A model generated the notes under the pieces. That model was not told the DNA's origin. It saw only the letters and a program-made list of their open reading frames with translations, and searched no databases. Below, piece by piece: positions 52,985 through 60,694 of a stretch of DNA of 64,000 nucleotides; within the stretch, counting starts at the first letter, position 1; the number at the start of each line of letters is the position of its first letter. This DNA comes from UBA6055 sp965214085 (GTDB lineage: Bacteria; Chloroflexota; Anaerolineae; Aggregatilineales; Phototrophicaceae): the NCBI GenBank assembly GCA_965214085.1, contig OZ243937.1, positions 3,472,001 to 3,536,000 of the forward strand. Reading direction: 5' to 3'. A program made the position numbers and the translations under genes.

Positions 52985-53014
52985 TTGATTCGCGCCTTTC
53001 ATTTGTGATATAGT
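52985..53014 (+). promoter_or_regulatory. Predicted sigma-70-type promoter of the toxin-antitoxin module
   Basis: TTGATT at 52985-52990 and TATAGT at 53009-53014 are separated by 18 bases, with a TG two bases before the -10. The predicted start lies about 20-25 bases upstream of the first antitoxin ATG. A weak GGGAAA ribosome site follows. Such modules usually repress themselves at this point. Confidence 0.5.
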
Positions 53015-53043
53015 GCGCTTTGGAATCATAGGGAAATGATGCT

Positions 53044-53256
53044 ATGGAAACGCCGAAGCTGAAACCGGACTCGGCGGATGTTGTCGCAAATGATCCGCTG
53101 GCGGAAGACGAAGACCGCGAGCCGACGAAAGAAGAAATCATGGACGATATTCGCCAGGGCTTGCGCGATGTCTTGGCTGGCGAGGAAGGGCTGCCAGCGC
53201 GGGAAGCGATAGAAGCGCTTCAGCAAAGAGTGTACGGAGATGCCAACGACGGTTGA
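53044..53256 (+). CDS. Antitoxin-like protein, first tandem copy
   Basis: 70-aa acidic protein whose middle DREPTKEEIMDDIRQGLRDVLAGEEG is nearly identical to the next gene. Its helical, acidic composition fits a type II antitoxin of an unassigned family. Its last codons overlap a second frame ATGCCAACGACGGTTGAG that mirrors the true toxin start ATGATGCCGACGAAAGTTGA downstream, so this copy appears to have once preceded its own toxin gene. Confidence 0.65.
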   Translation: METPKLKPDSADVVANDPLAEDEDREPTKEEIMDDIRQGLRDVLAGEEGLPAREAIEALQQRVYGDANDG

Positions 53257-53282
53257 GCATCTCGTGGACCTGGAGAATGAAA

Positions 53283-53483
53283 ATGGACGGACCCAAGCTG
53301 AAAACAGCCCCGCAGGAAACAGTCATGGCCGATGACGTCGATCGCGACCCGACGAAAGAAGAAATTTTGGACGATATTCGCCAGGGCTTGCGCGATGTGC
53401 TGGCCGGGTATAAAGGCCAGGATGCGATGGAATTCCTTGACGAGCTTGAACGCGAAGCTATGGATGATGCCGACGAAAGTTGA
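53283..53483 (+). CDS. Antitoxin-like protein, second tandem copy
   Basis: 66-aa acidic protein with DRDPTKEEILDDIRQGLRDVLAGYKG, paralogous to the preceding gene. The open frame begins at 53253, but GGAG lies seven bases before the ATG at 53283, which also aligns with the first copy (MDGPKLK versus METPKLK). The 3' end overlaps the toxin gene by about 17-20 bases, the normal coupling for type II modules. Confidence 0.7.
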   Translation: MDGPKLKTAPQETVMADDVDRDPTKEEILDDIRQGLRDVLAGYKGQDAMEFLDELEREAMDDADES

Positions 53484-53802
53484 CACCCATCCTAGGTTTC
53501 GCAATCGAACCAAGAGGCTGCGTCGCCGGTTTCCCTCGATCCATGTGGATTTGCGCCCCTTATTCCAGCGCATCCGGAACGATGAACGCCCCGGTCAACT
53601 GGTGCCCGGCGTTGGCTACACAGTCTACAAAGTACGCCTGCCCAACCGAGCGGCGCGGCGCGGCAAGAGCGGCGGCTTCCGCGTCATCTATTACGCCCAG
53701 CTCAGCGACCGCGTCATCTTGCTTACTATCTACTCAAAATCTGATGAAACCGACATCAGCATAGCCGAGATTCGGCAGCTTGTGATGGAGGCAGAGCAGT
53801 AG
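53464..53802 (+). CDS. RelE/ParE-superfamily toxin
   Basis: 112-aa basic protein with the RelE-type fold pattern: VYKVRLPNRAARRGKSGGFRVIYYAQLSDRVILLTIYSKSDETDISIAEIRQL. The Arg-rich beta-hairpin and terminal helix fit mRNA interferases acting at the ribosome. Adjacent ATGs at 53464 and 53467 lie inside the end of the antitoxin gene; a longer open frame reaches back to 53332 but reads a shadow of the antitoxin. It is regulated with the two antitoxin copies. Confidence 0.78.
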   Translation: MMPTKVDTHPRFRNRTKRLRRRFPSIHVDLRPLFQRIRNDERPGQLVPGVGYTVYKVRLPNRAARRGKSGGFRVIYYAQLSDRVILLTIYSKSDETDISIAEIRQLVMEAEQ

Positions 53803-53889
53803 CCTTGGCTGCATGACAGAACATCGCATAAGACGAGCGTCAGCTATTCCCTTTTCCCAATCGAAGCGATTAGGCATGGTGTCCTTACC

Positions 53890-55125
53890 ATGAATCAGGC
53901 ACAGTGTCCGCATAATGACTTCAGCGCCGCCTTCGACCCCCTCGACCTGAGCGATCCCTTCCCCTTGCTCGCCCGCGCCCGCCACGAGCAGCCGGTCTTC
54001 TACAGCCCGGCCATCGACTACTGGGTGGTCACGCGCTACGCGGACGTCAAAGCCATCTTCCGCGACCACGATACCTACACCGCCGCCAACACCATCAGCC
54101 CCATCGTGCCCTTCCCCGACGCGGTGCGGCAGATGCTGGCCGCCGGCGACTATACGCCAGAGCCGGTGTTGTCCAATAATGTGCCGCCGGGGCACAGTCG
54201 CATCCGCGCCTTGGTCAATCGCCTCTTCACCCCGCGGCGCATGAAGAGCTTCGCCCCCGCCATCCGCGATATCGCCGAGTGCGGCGTGGAACGCATCGCC
54301 GGGCGCGCGCCGCTTGATATCGTGGCCGAGCTGACCTACGAATATCCGGCTTATGTTCTTTTTCATGTGCTAGGCGTGCCCGATGCCGATGTGCCGCGGG
54401 TCAAAGCCTGGGCTGGCAACCGCATCAAGCTCTATTACGGCCGCCCTAGCGCCGCTGAGCAAATCGCCATGACGGAGAATCTGCTGCCCTTTTGGCGCTA
54501 CGTGGTCGACTTGGTGGCGGAGAAAGAGCGAGAACCGCAAGACGACTTGACCAGCGACTTGATTCGCCTGCGGGCGGGCGATGACAGCGTGCTGACGCTG
54601 AACGAAATCGCCAGCTGCATGATCACGCTGCTGGTGGCCGGGCACGAGACGACCACGGCGCAAATCAACAACGCGCTGCTTCACTTGCTGTCTCAACGCG
54701 AGCAGTGGCGGGCGCTCTGCGCGGCGCCGGGCGCTATCCCGCAAGCGCTGGAGGAGATGATGCGTTACGACCCCTCGGTCTGCGCTTGGCGGCGGCAGGC
54801 GGTGAAAGCCAGCACCATCGCCGGCGTCGACATCCCGGCCGGCGCCAACCTGCTGCTGATGCTGAATGCGGCCAATCGCGATGAGTGCGTCTTCCCTGAG
54901 CCGGATGAGATGCTGTTCGAGCGCGACAACCTCAAAGAGCAACTGGCTTTTGGCTACGGCATCCACTACTGCGTGGGCGCGCCGTTGGCCCGGCTGGAGA
55001 TGGCGATTCTGCTGGAGACGCTGACGCGAGAGCTGCCGGGGTTAAAGCTGGCAGCCGGGCAAGCCATCGAATACACACGTAATATCTCCTTCCGCGGGCC
55101 CGTCGCGCTGCGCGTGACCTGGTGA
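53890..55125 (+). CDS. Cytochrome P450
   Basis: 411-aa soluble bacterial P450 monooxygenase. The oxygen-activating I-helix motif AGHETTT (about residue 255), the ExxR motif (EEMMR, about residue 295) and the heme-Cys loop FGYGIHYCVGAPLARLE (about residue 355) are all present. The ATG at 53890 has no strong ribosome site. No ferredoxin or reductase gene is adjacent, so redox partners lie elsewhere. The substrate is unknown. Confidence 0.92.
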   Translation: MNQAQCPHNDFSAAFDPLDLSDPFPLLARARHEQPVFYSPAIDYWVVTRYADVKAIFRDHDTYTAANTISPIVPFPDAVRQMLAAGDYTPEPVLSNNVPPGHSRIRALVNRLFTPRRMKSFAPAIRDIAECGVERIAGRAPLDIVAELTYEYPAYVLFHVLGVPDADVPRVKAWAGNRIKLYYGRPSAAEQIAMTENLLPFWRYVVDLVAEKEREPQDDLTSDLIRLRAGDDSVLTLNEIASCMITLLVAGHETTTAQINNALLHLLSQREQWRALCAAPGAIPQALEEMMRYDPSVCAWRRQAVKASTIAGVDIPAGANLLLMLNAANRDECVFPEPDEMLFERDNLKEQLAFGYGIHYCVGAPLARLEMAILLETLTRELPGLKLAAGQAIEYTRNISFRGPVALRVTW

Positions 55126-55141
55126 TACCGGCGCGCCACAA

Positions 55142-55170
55142 TTCCAAGACTCCGCTTCAACCGCTATAAT
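55142..55170 (+). promoter_or_regulatory. Predicted promoter of the methylmalonyl-CoA mutase operon
   Basis: TTCCAA (55142-55147), a 17-base spacer and a perfect TATAAT (55165-55170). The transcription start would fall near 55177, just before the mutA start candidates at 55182 (TTG) and 55209 (GTG). The first would be nearly leaderless. Confidence 0.5.
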
Positions 55171-55181
55171 CTGCGCCACCT

Positions 55182-56672
55182 TTGACGGATGAACGCTGTG
55201 AGCAGGCTGTGACCGAGGCATTATTCGCTGAATTTGACGCGGCGAGCTACGACGACTGGGTCGAGGCGGCGCGAGCTTCCCTGCGCGGGCGGCCGCTGGA
55301 GAGCCTGGTCGGCCGCAGCTACGAAGGCATTGACCTTAAGCCGCTGCCACATGTGGATAACGTTGGCGCGGCTATTGCGACGGACAGCTCCCCCGGTCAA
55401 TTCCCCTATTTTCGCGGCGCTGGGATCCATGCCCAAGCCTGGCTGATCGCCAACGAGATCGACATTGCGGAGCCGCAGGCATTCAACGCGGCGCTGAAGA
55501 TGGCGCTGGCGAACGGGCAAACGGCAATCACAATCAGCCGCAATTTGCGACTTAATGACGCCGACGATTTACGGACGGCGCTAGCGGCTATCGACTTGAA
55601 GCGATTCCCGATTCTCCTGCGAGGCGGTGGGCGCGCGCCTGAAATTTACGAGCTGCTGCAGGCGGCGCTCAGCCAGGACGAGCTGAGGCGGCTGCGCGGC
55701 TGCGTGGGGCACGATCCGCTGGGCGCGGCTGTCTGCAGCGGCAGCTTGCCCGCCGACGCCTTCGAATCGCTGGCGGCGCACCTTCAGCGCCTAGACGCGC
55801 GCTCGCCGCAGTTAGGCAGCATCGCTGTTGGCGCTGTCGTATACTACGATGCCGGCGCGACTGCCGTGCAAGAATTGGCGCTGGCGATGGCGACCGGCGC
55901 GGCTTATCTGCGCGAGCTGGGCGGCCGCGGTCTTGACGCCAAAATGGTCGCGAGCAAGATGGAGCTTTTCCTGGGCATCGGCGAAAACTTCTTCATGGAA
56001 TTGGCGAAGTTCCGCGCCATCAAGTCGCTTTGGGCGCAGATGCTGCGAGCCTTTGGCCTGCCCGCGCGGAGCCAGCGTTTGCGGCTGCATACGCGCAGCG
56101 GCTTGCGCAATAAAACCCGCCGCGACCGGCATGTCAATCTGCTGCGCTTGACGAGCGAGGCGCTGGCGGCGGCAATGGGCGGCGTCGACAGCATCTGCCT
56201 GCCCGCCTTTGATGCGCCACTGGGAACGAGCGACGTCTTTTCCCGACGGCTATCGCGCAATTTGCAGCTGATACTGCAAGAAGAAACGCAGCTGGCGCGG
56301 CTCATCGACCCGGCCGGCGGCGCCTGGCATGTCGAAATGCTGACAGACCAGTTGGCGCGGCGGGCTTGGGCGCGCTTTCAGGACATTGAAGCGCAAGGCG
56401 GTCTGCTGGCGTCGCTGCGGACGGGCGCCATACAAGCGCAGATCGAAGCCGTAGCCGAGCAGCGCCGGCAGGACCTGGCGGCTGGTGAATCAACCCTGGT
56501 GGGCGCCAACGCCTACGTCAACGAAGCCGAGACACTGCCGGCGTCGCAGCAGCCGGAACAATCAACCAGCGGCGAGGCAGGCCCCGGGGTGATTAGCATA
56601 AATCCGCTGCGCCCGCTGCGCCTGGCGGAAGCTCTTAAAAGTCCACAATCAAAAGCCGGGGCGGAGGCATAA
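55182..56672 (+). CDS. mutA: Methylmalonyl-CoA mutase small subunit
   Basis: 496-aa TIM-barrel protein paralogous to the catalytic subunit, which it binds. IANEIDIAEPQAFNAALKMALANGQ, GAAYLRELGGRGLDAKMVASKMELFLGIGENFFMELAKFRA and IDPAGGAWHVEMLTDQLARRAWARFQDIEAQGG are family blocks. It lacks the C-terminal degenerate cobalamin domain present in many MutA subunits (about 600 aa or more), so it is a short version. The start is uncertain: TTG 55182 or GTG 55209. The TAA overlaps the mutB ATG by one base (TAATG). Confidence 0.88.
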   Translation: MTDERCEQAVTEALFAEFDAASYDDWVEAARASLRGRPLESLVGRSYEGIDLKPLPHVDNVGAAIATDSSPGQFPYFRGAGIHAQAWLIANEIDIAEPQAFNAALKMALANGQTAITISRNLRLNDADDLRTALAAIDLKRFPILLRGGGRAPEIYELLQAALSQDELRRLRGCVGHDPLGAAVCSGSLPADAFESLAAHLQRLDARSPQLGSIAVGAVVYYDAGATAVQELALAMATGAAYLRELGGRGLDAKMVASKMELFLGIGENFFMELAKFRAIKSLWAQMLRAFGLPARSQRLRLHTRSGLRNKTRRDRHVNLLRLTSEALAAAMGGVDSICLPAFDAPLGTSDVFSRRLSRNLQLILQEETQLARLIDPAGGAWHVEMLTDQLARRAWARFQDIEAQGGLLASLRTGAIQAQIEAVAEQRRQDLAAGESTLVGANAYVNEAETLPASQQPEQSTSGEAGPGVISINPLRPLRLAEALKSPQSKAGAEA

Positions 56673-58813
56673 TGACCAGCCCCGACTTCAGCACGATTGA
56701 TTACGACTCGTCCTTTGACGCGGCCGAGCCACTCGAGCAGCCCGCCGAGGACACCTGGAGGACGCTGGAACAAATTGACATCAAGGCGATTTATGCCGCC
56801 GCCGACCTGGAAGCTGTCGAGCATCTCGGTTTTGTCGCTGGCATCCCGCCTTATTTGCGCGGACCCTACCCCACCATGTACGCCGCCCGCCCCTGGACGA
56901 TTCGACAGTACGCCGGCTATTCCACCGCTGAGGAGAGCAACGCCTTTTATCGCCGCAACCTGGCCGCCGGGCAGAAGGGCTTGTCGGTGGCTTTTGACCT
57001 GGCGACCCACCGCGGCTACGACTCCGATCATCCGCGGGTCGTTGGCGATGTCGGCATGGCGGGCGTGGCTGTGGACAGCGTGCTGGATATGAAGACCCTC
57101 TTCGCCGGCATCCCGCTCGAGCGCATGTCGGTTTCCATGACCATGAACGGCGCGGTGCTGCCGGTGCTGGCGTTTTACATCGTCGCCGCCGAAGAACAAG
57201 GCGTCGCGCCGGACCAGCTGACCGGCACTATCCAGAATGACATCCTCAAAGAATACATGGTGCGCAATACCTATATTTACCCGCCGGCGCCGTCCATGCG
57301 CATCGTGGCCGATATCTTCGCCTACTGCGCTGCCGAAATGCCAAAATTCAACAGCATCAGCATCAGCGGCTATCACATCCAGGAAGCCGGCGCGACCGCC
57401 GATATCGAGCTGGCTTACACGCTGGCAAACGGCTTGCAATACCTGCGCGCAGGTTTGGCAGCGGGTTTGGACATTGATGCCTTCGCGCCGCGGCTGTCCT
57501 TTTTCTGGGGCATCGGCATGAATTATTTTATGGAGATCGCCAAGATGCGGGCGGCGCGCTTGCTCTGGGCCAAGCTGGTGGCGCCATTCAAGCCACGGCA
57601 TGCCAGATCCATGGCGCTGCGGGCGCATTGCCAAACATCGGGCTGGAGCTTGCAAGAGAAAGACCCCTACAACAACGTCATCCGCACCTGCCTGGAAGCG
57701 ATGGCGGCGGTGCTGGGCGGCACGCAGTCGCTGCATACCAACGCCCTGGACGAGGCCATCGCCCTGCCCACCGACTTCAGCGCGCGAATCGCCCGCAATA
57801 CCCAGCTATTCCTGCAGCATGAGACCGGCATCACCGATGTAGTCGATCCCTGGGGCGGCTCTTACCTGGTCGAGCGCTTGACGCAGGATTTAGCGCGGCG
57901 CGCCTGGGGGCATATCCAGGAGATTGAAGCCCTGGGCGGCATGACCAAGGCGCTGGAAACGGGCCTGCCCAAGATGCGCATTGAAGAAGCGGCGGCGCGG
58001 CGGCAAGCCCATATCGACAGCGGCGCAGAGGTCATCATCGGCGTGAACAAATACCGCCCGGCTGTGGACACGCCCATCGCCTATCGCGAAGTCGACAACA
58101 CAGCCGTGCGTCAGGCGCAGATCGCCCGGTTGGAAATGCTGCGCGCAGAGCGGGATGAGGCGGCGGTACAAGCGGCGCTGGACGGGCTGACGGATTGCGC
58201 GCGTACCGGCGACGGCAACCTGCTGGCATTGGCGGTTGAGGCGGCGCGGGCCCGCGCGACCAATGGCGAGATTTCGCTGGCGCTGGAGCAGGTCTGGGGA
58301 CGGCACAAAGCCCTGGCGCAATCGGTGACTGGCGTGTACAGCCGCGAATTCGGCGACGACCGTGAAGTAGCCGCTGTGCGTGAGCTGAGCGACGATTTCG
58401 CCCGGCGCGAGGGCCGGCGGCCGCGGCTGATGGTGGCGAAGATGGGGCAAGACGGCCACGATCGCGGCGCCAAGGTCATCGCCACTGCCTTCGCGGATAT
58501 GGGCTTTGATGTCGATATGGCGCCGCTGTTTCAAACGCCGGACGAGGTGGCGAAACAGGCAGTGGAAAACGATGCGCACGTGGTCGGCATCAGTTCGTTG
58601 GCGGCCGGGCACAAGACCTTGCTGCCGCAATTGACGCGGGCGCTGGGCGAATTAGGGCGCGCCGACATGATGGTGGTCATCGGCGGGGTGATTCCGGCGC
58701 AGGACCACGCCTTCCTCTTTGAGCAGGGCGCTACGGCGATATTTGGCCCCGGCACGGTGATACCGTCAGCGGCGCGTAATGTGCTGGACGAATTGAATCG
58801 GCGACTGGGCTGA
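56672..58813 (+). CDS. mutB: Methylmalonyl-CoA mutase large subunit
   Basis: 713-aa adenosylcobalamin enzyme interconverting (R)-methylmalonyl-CoA and succinyl-CoA. The substrate barrel carries RPWTIRQYAGYSTAEESN, LSVAFDLATHRGYDSDHPRVVGDVG and MNYFMEIAKMRA. The C-terminal B12 domain begins near residue 580 with MVAKMGQDGHDRGAK, whose DxHxxG motif provides the cobalt-ligand His. It is translationally coupled to mutA, and meaB follows after a GYD gene on the other strand. It takes part in propionate, valine and isoleucine breakdown. Confidence 0.95.
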   Translation: MTSPDFSTIDYDSSFDAAEPLEQPAEDTWRTLEQIDIKAIYAAADLEAVEHLGFVAGIPPYLRGPYPTMYAARPWTIRQYAGYSTAEESNAFYRRNLAAGQKGLSVAFDLATHRGYDSDHPRVVGDVGMAGVAVDSVLDMKTLFAGIPLERMSVSMTMNGAVLPVLAFYIVAAEEQGVAPDQLTGTIQNDILKEYMVRNTYIYPPAPSMRIVADIFAYCAAEMPKFNSISISGYHIQEAGATADIELAYTLANGLQYLRAGLAAGLDIDAFAPRLSFFWGIGMNYFMEIAKMRAARLLWAKLVAPFKPRHARSMALRAHCQTSGWSLQEKDPYNNVIRTCLEAMAAVLGGTQSLHTNALDEAIALPTDFSARIARNTQLFLQHETGITDVVDPWGGSYLVERLTQDLARRAWGHIQEIEALGGMTKALETGLPKMRIEEAAARRQAHIDSGAEVIIGVNKYRPAVDTPIAYREVDNTAVRQAQIARLEMLRAERDEAAVQAALDGLTDCARTGDGNLLALAVEAARARATNGEISLALEQVWGRHKALAQSVTGVYSREFGDDREVAAVRELSDDFARREGRRPRLMVAKMGQDGHDRGAKVIATAFADMGFDVDMAPLFQTPDEVAKQAVENDAHVVGISSLAAGHKTLLPQLTRALGELGRADMMVVIGGVIPAQDHAFLFEQGATAIFGPGTVIPSAARNVLDELNRRLG

Positions 58814-58827
58814 ACGACGCCCGCCGC

Positions 58828-59148
58828 TCAGCCGAGATTGTGATAAGCGGCCGCTTGACCCAGCGCCCCGCCGCTTTCGTCCGCGCTCAACAGAACAGTC
58901 GTCTTGCCTTGAGAGTAGAAACCATTCACCGTCATCGCCAGGACGAATGCGGCCATGTTCTCATTGCTGGGCATCTCCACCAGGGCGATGAAATCATTCT
59001 CGCCAAAAGCGACCCAACTGTGGAGCACACTGCCGCCGAAATTAGCGGCCGTACTGCTCAGTTCGCCAGAAATTGCCGACTGGTCTCCCGACATGATGCC
59101 TTTCCATGCCGCCGCCGTCAGCGACGATTGCCATAGATATTGCGCCAT
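58828..59148 (-). CDS. GYD domain protein
   Basis: 106-aa protein with the GYD-type dimeric alpha/beta-barrel pattern: MAQYLWQSSLTAAAWKGI, GGSVLHSWVAFGENDFIALVEMPSNENMAAFVLAMTVNG and KTTVLLSADE. In-frame ATGs lie at 59154 and 59148; GAGGAG is best spaced for 59148. The function of the family is unknown. It is encoded opposite to the mutase genes, between mutB and meaB. Confidence 0.78.
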   Translation of the reverse strand: MAQYLWQSSLTAAAWKGIMSGDQSAISGELSSTAANFGGSVLHSWVAFGENDFIALVEMPSNENMAAFVLAMTVNGFYSQGKTTVLLSADESGGALGQAAAYHNLG

Positions 59149-59214
59149 CTTCATACTCCTCGTTGAACCTGTATCACCCAAAGTGTATCAGATAATGTCT
59201 ATGCGGTAAGATGG

Positions 59215-60240
59215 GTGAATGCAAGCGACCCGCGCCCGACTATGAGTGACGACCAACAGCAGCGCCAAATCGACCTGGATGCGCTCGCGCATGGTGTGCT
59301 GGCCGGCGAGCGCGCTGCCTTGGCCCGCGCCATCACGCTGATCGAAAGCGCCGCCCCGCAACATCGGAGCCTGGCGCAGGCGCTGCTGGGCCGCCTGCTG
59401 CCATACAGCGGTCGCTCGCTTCGCATCGGCATCACCGGTGTGCCGGGCGCTGGCAAGAGCACCTTCATCGACAGCTTCGGCTGCTACTTGACCGAGCGCG
59501 GCAAACGCGTCGCCGTGCTGGCTATCGACCCCAGCAGCAGCATCAGCGGCGGCAGCATCCTGGGCGACAAAACGCGCATGGAGCGGCTCTCGCGCGATGA
59601 GAAGGCATTCATCCGCCCCTCCCCCACCGGCGGCGTCCTGGGCGGCGTGGCCGGGCGCACGCGTGAAGCCATCTTGCTCTGCGAAGCAGCCGGCTACGAT
59701 GTGATTCTGGTGGAAACGGTGGGCACGGGTCAAAGCGAAGTGACGCTGCGCGCCCTGGTTGATTTTTTCTTGCTGCTGCTGATCACCGGCGCCGGCGATG
59801 AGTTGCAGGGCATCAAAAAAGGCGTGATCGAAATCGCCGACGCGCTGGTCATCAACAAAGCCGATGGCGACAATATCGCCGCGGCCCAGGCAGCGCGCGC
59901 GCAATTCAGTCAGTCGCTGCGTTATGTGGCGCCGGCCACCGCAGGCTGGCGCACGCGGGCTTTCACCGCATCCGGGCATAGCGGCGACGGCATCGACGAG
60001 ATTTGGCGCGCAATCGGCGAATTTGCGGCGCAAACGCAGGCGAGCGGCGCCTTCGCGGAACGGCGCGCATCGCAGCAGCGCGATTGGCTGCATAGCGAGC
60101 TGCAGGCGCAACTGCGGGAGCGCCTGTACGGAAACACCGCGATCCAGGCTGCTCTGCCCGAGCTTGAAGCGGCGGTGGTCAATGGCGAGCTGCCGGCGGC
60201 GACGGCGGCCGCGCGGCTGCTGCGTCTGATGCTGCCGTAA
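59215..60240 (+). CDS. meaB: Methylmalonyl-CoA mutase G-protein chaperone MeaB/ArgK
   Basis: 341-aa GTPase that guards and loads methylmalonyl-CoA mutase with adenosylcobalamin. Walker A is GVPGAGKST (about residue 75), switch region VETVGTGQSE (about residue 168), and specificity motif NKAD (about residue 218). The C-terminal dimerisation region is present. The start may be GTG at 59215 or ATG at 59242; ribosome sites are weak for both. Its place next to mutA-mutB supports the role. Confidence 0.93.
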   Translation: MNASDPRPTMSDDQQQRQIDLDALAHGVLAGERAALARAITLIESAAPQHRSLAQALLGRLLPYSGRSLRIGITGVPGAGKSTFIDSFGCYLTERGKRVAVLAIDPSSSISGGSILGDKTRMERLSRDEKAFIRPSPTGGVLGGVAGRTREAILLCEAAGYDVILVETVGTGQSEVTLRALVDFFLLLLITGAGDELQGIKKGVIEIADALVINKADGDNIAAAQAARAQFSQSLRYVAPATAGWRTRAFTASGHSGDGIDEIWRAIGEFAAQTQASGAFAERRASQQRDWLHSELQAQLRERLYGNTAIQAALPELEAAVVNGELPAATAAARLLRLMLP

Positions 60241-60352
60241 AGGATGCGCGACATTGACGACTTGTAAGTTCGCCTCTGCGCTCTTTTCGCAACGCTAGCC
60301 ATAGCGCCACTCTGCCAGTACAATACTGCGCGCGGAATATGTGAGGGAAACC

Positions 60353-60694
60353 ATGGAAAGCAAGGTGAAGCGAATGATCACAACCACAACGCCGACTGTC
60401 GAGGGTTATGCTGTCGAGGGCTACTTGGGCATTGTCAGCGGCGAAGCTGTCATGGGCGCCAATATGTTCAAAGATATGTTCGCCGGCATCCGCGATATCG
60501 TGGGCGGGCGTTCGGGAGCATACGAAGAAGAATTGCGGCGGGCTAAAGAAATCGCCATCCAGGAGATGCAGGACAACGCGCGGCAATTGGGCGCCAACGC
60601 GATTCTGAGCGTCGACCTGGATTACGAGACGATCGGCTCCAATGGCAGCATGCTGATGGTCTCGGCCAGCGGAACAGCGGTGCGGATTAGCTAA
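60353..60694 (+). CDS. YbjQ family (UPF0145) heavy-metal-binding domain protein
   Basis: 113-aa protein of the YbjQ fold, which forms decameric rings in relatives. VEGYLGIVSGEAVMGANMFKDMFAGIRDIVGGRSGAYEEELRRAKEIAIQEMQDNARQLGANAILSVDLDYETIG is the full domain. An upstream in-frame GTG exists at 60341, but GAGGG five bases before the ATG at 60353 decides the start. Its end overlaps the convergent glpD gene by eight bases. The function of the family is not established. Confidence 0.9.
   Translation: MESKVKRMITTTTPTVEGYAVEGYLGIVSGEAVMGANMFKDMFAGIRDIVGGRSGAYEEELRRAKEIAIQEMQDNARQLGANAILSVDLDYETIGSNGSMLMVSASGTAVRIS

Noticed and set aside
53223..53340. Short frame beginning ATGCCAACGACG as an extra gene
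   Set aside because: It opens about 33 codons unlike any toxin and overlaps both antitoxins; it fits better as a remnant of duplication.
56513..57736. 407-codon minus-strand frame opposite mutA/mutB
   Set aside because: Crosses the mutA-mutB junction antisense and carries no motif; a composition artefact.
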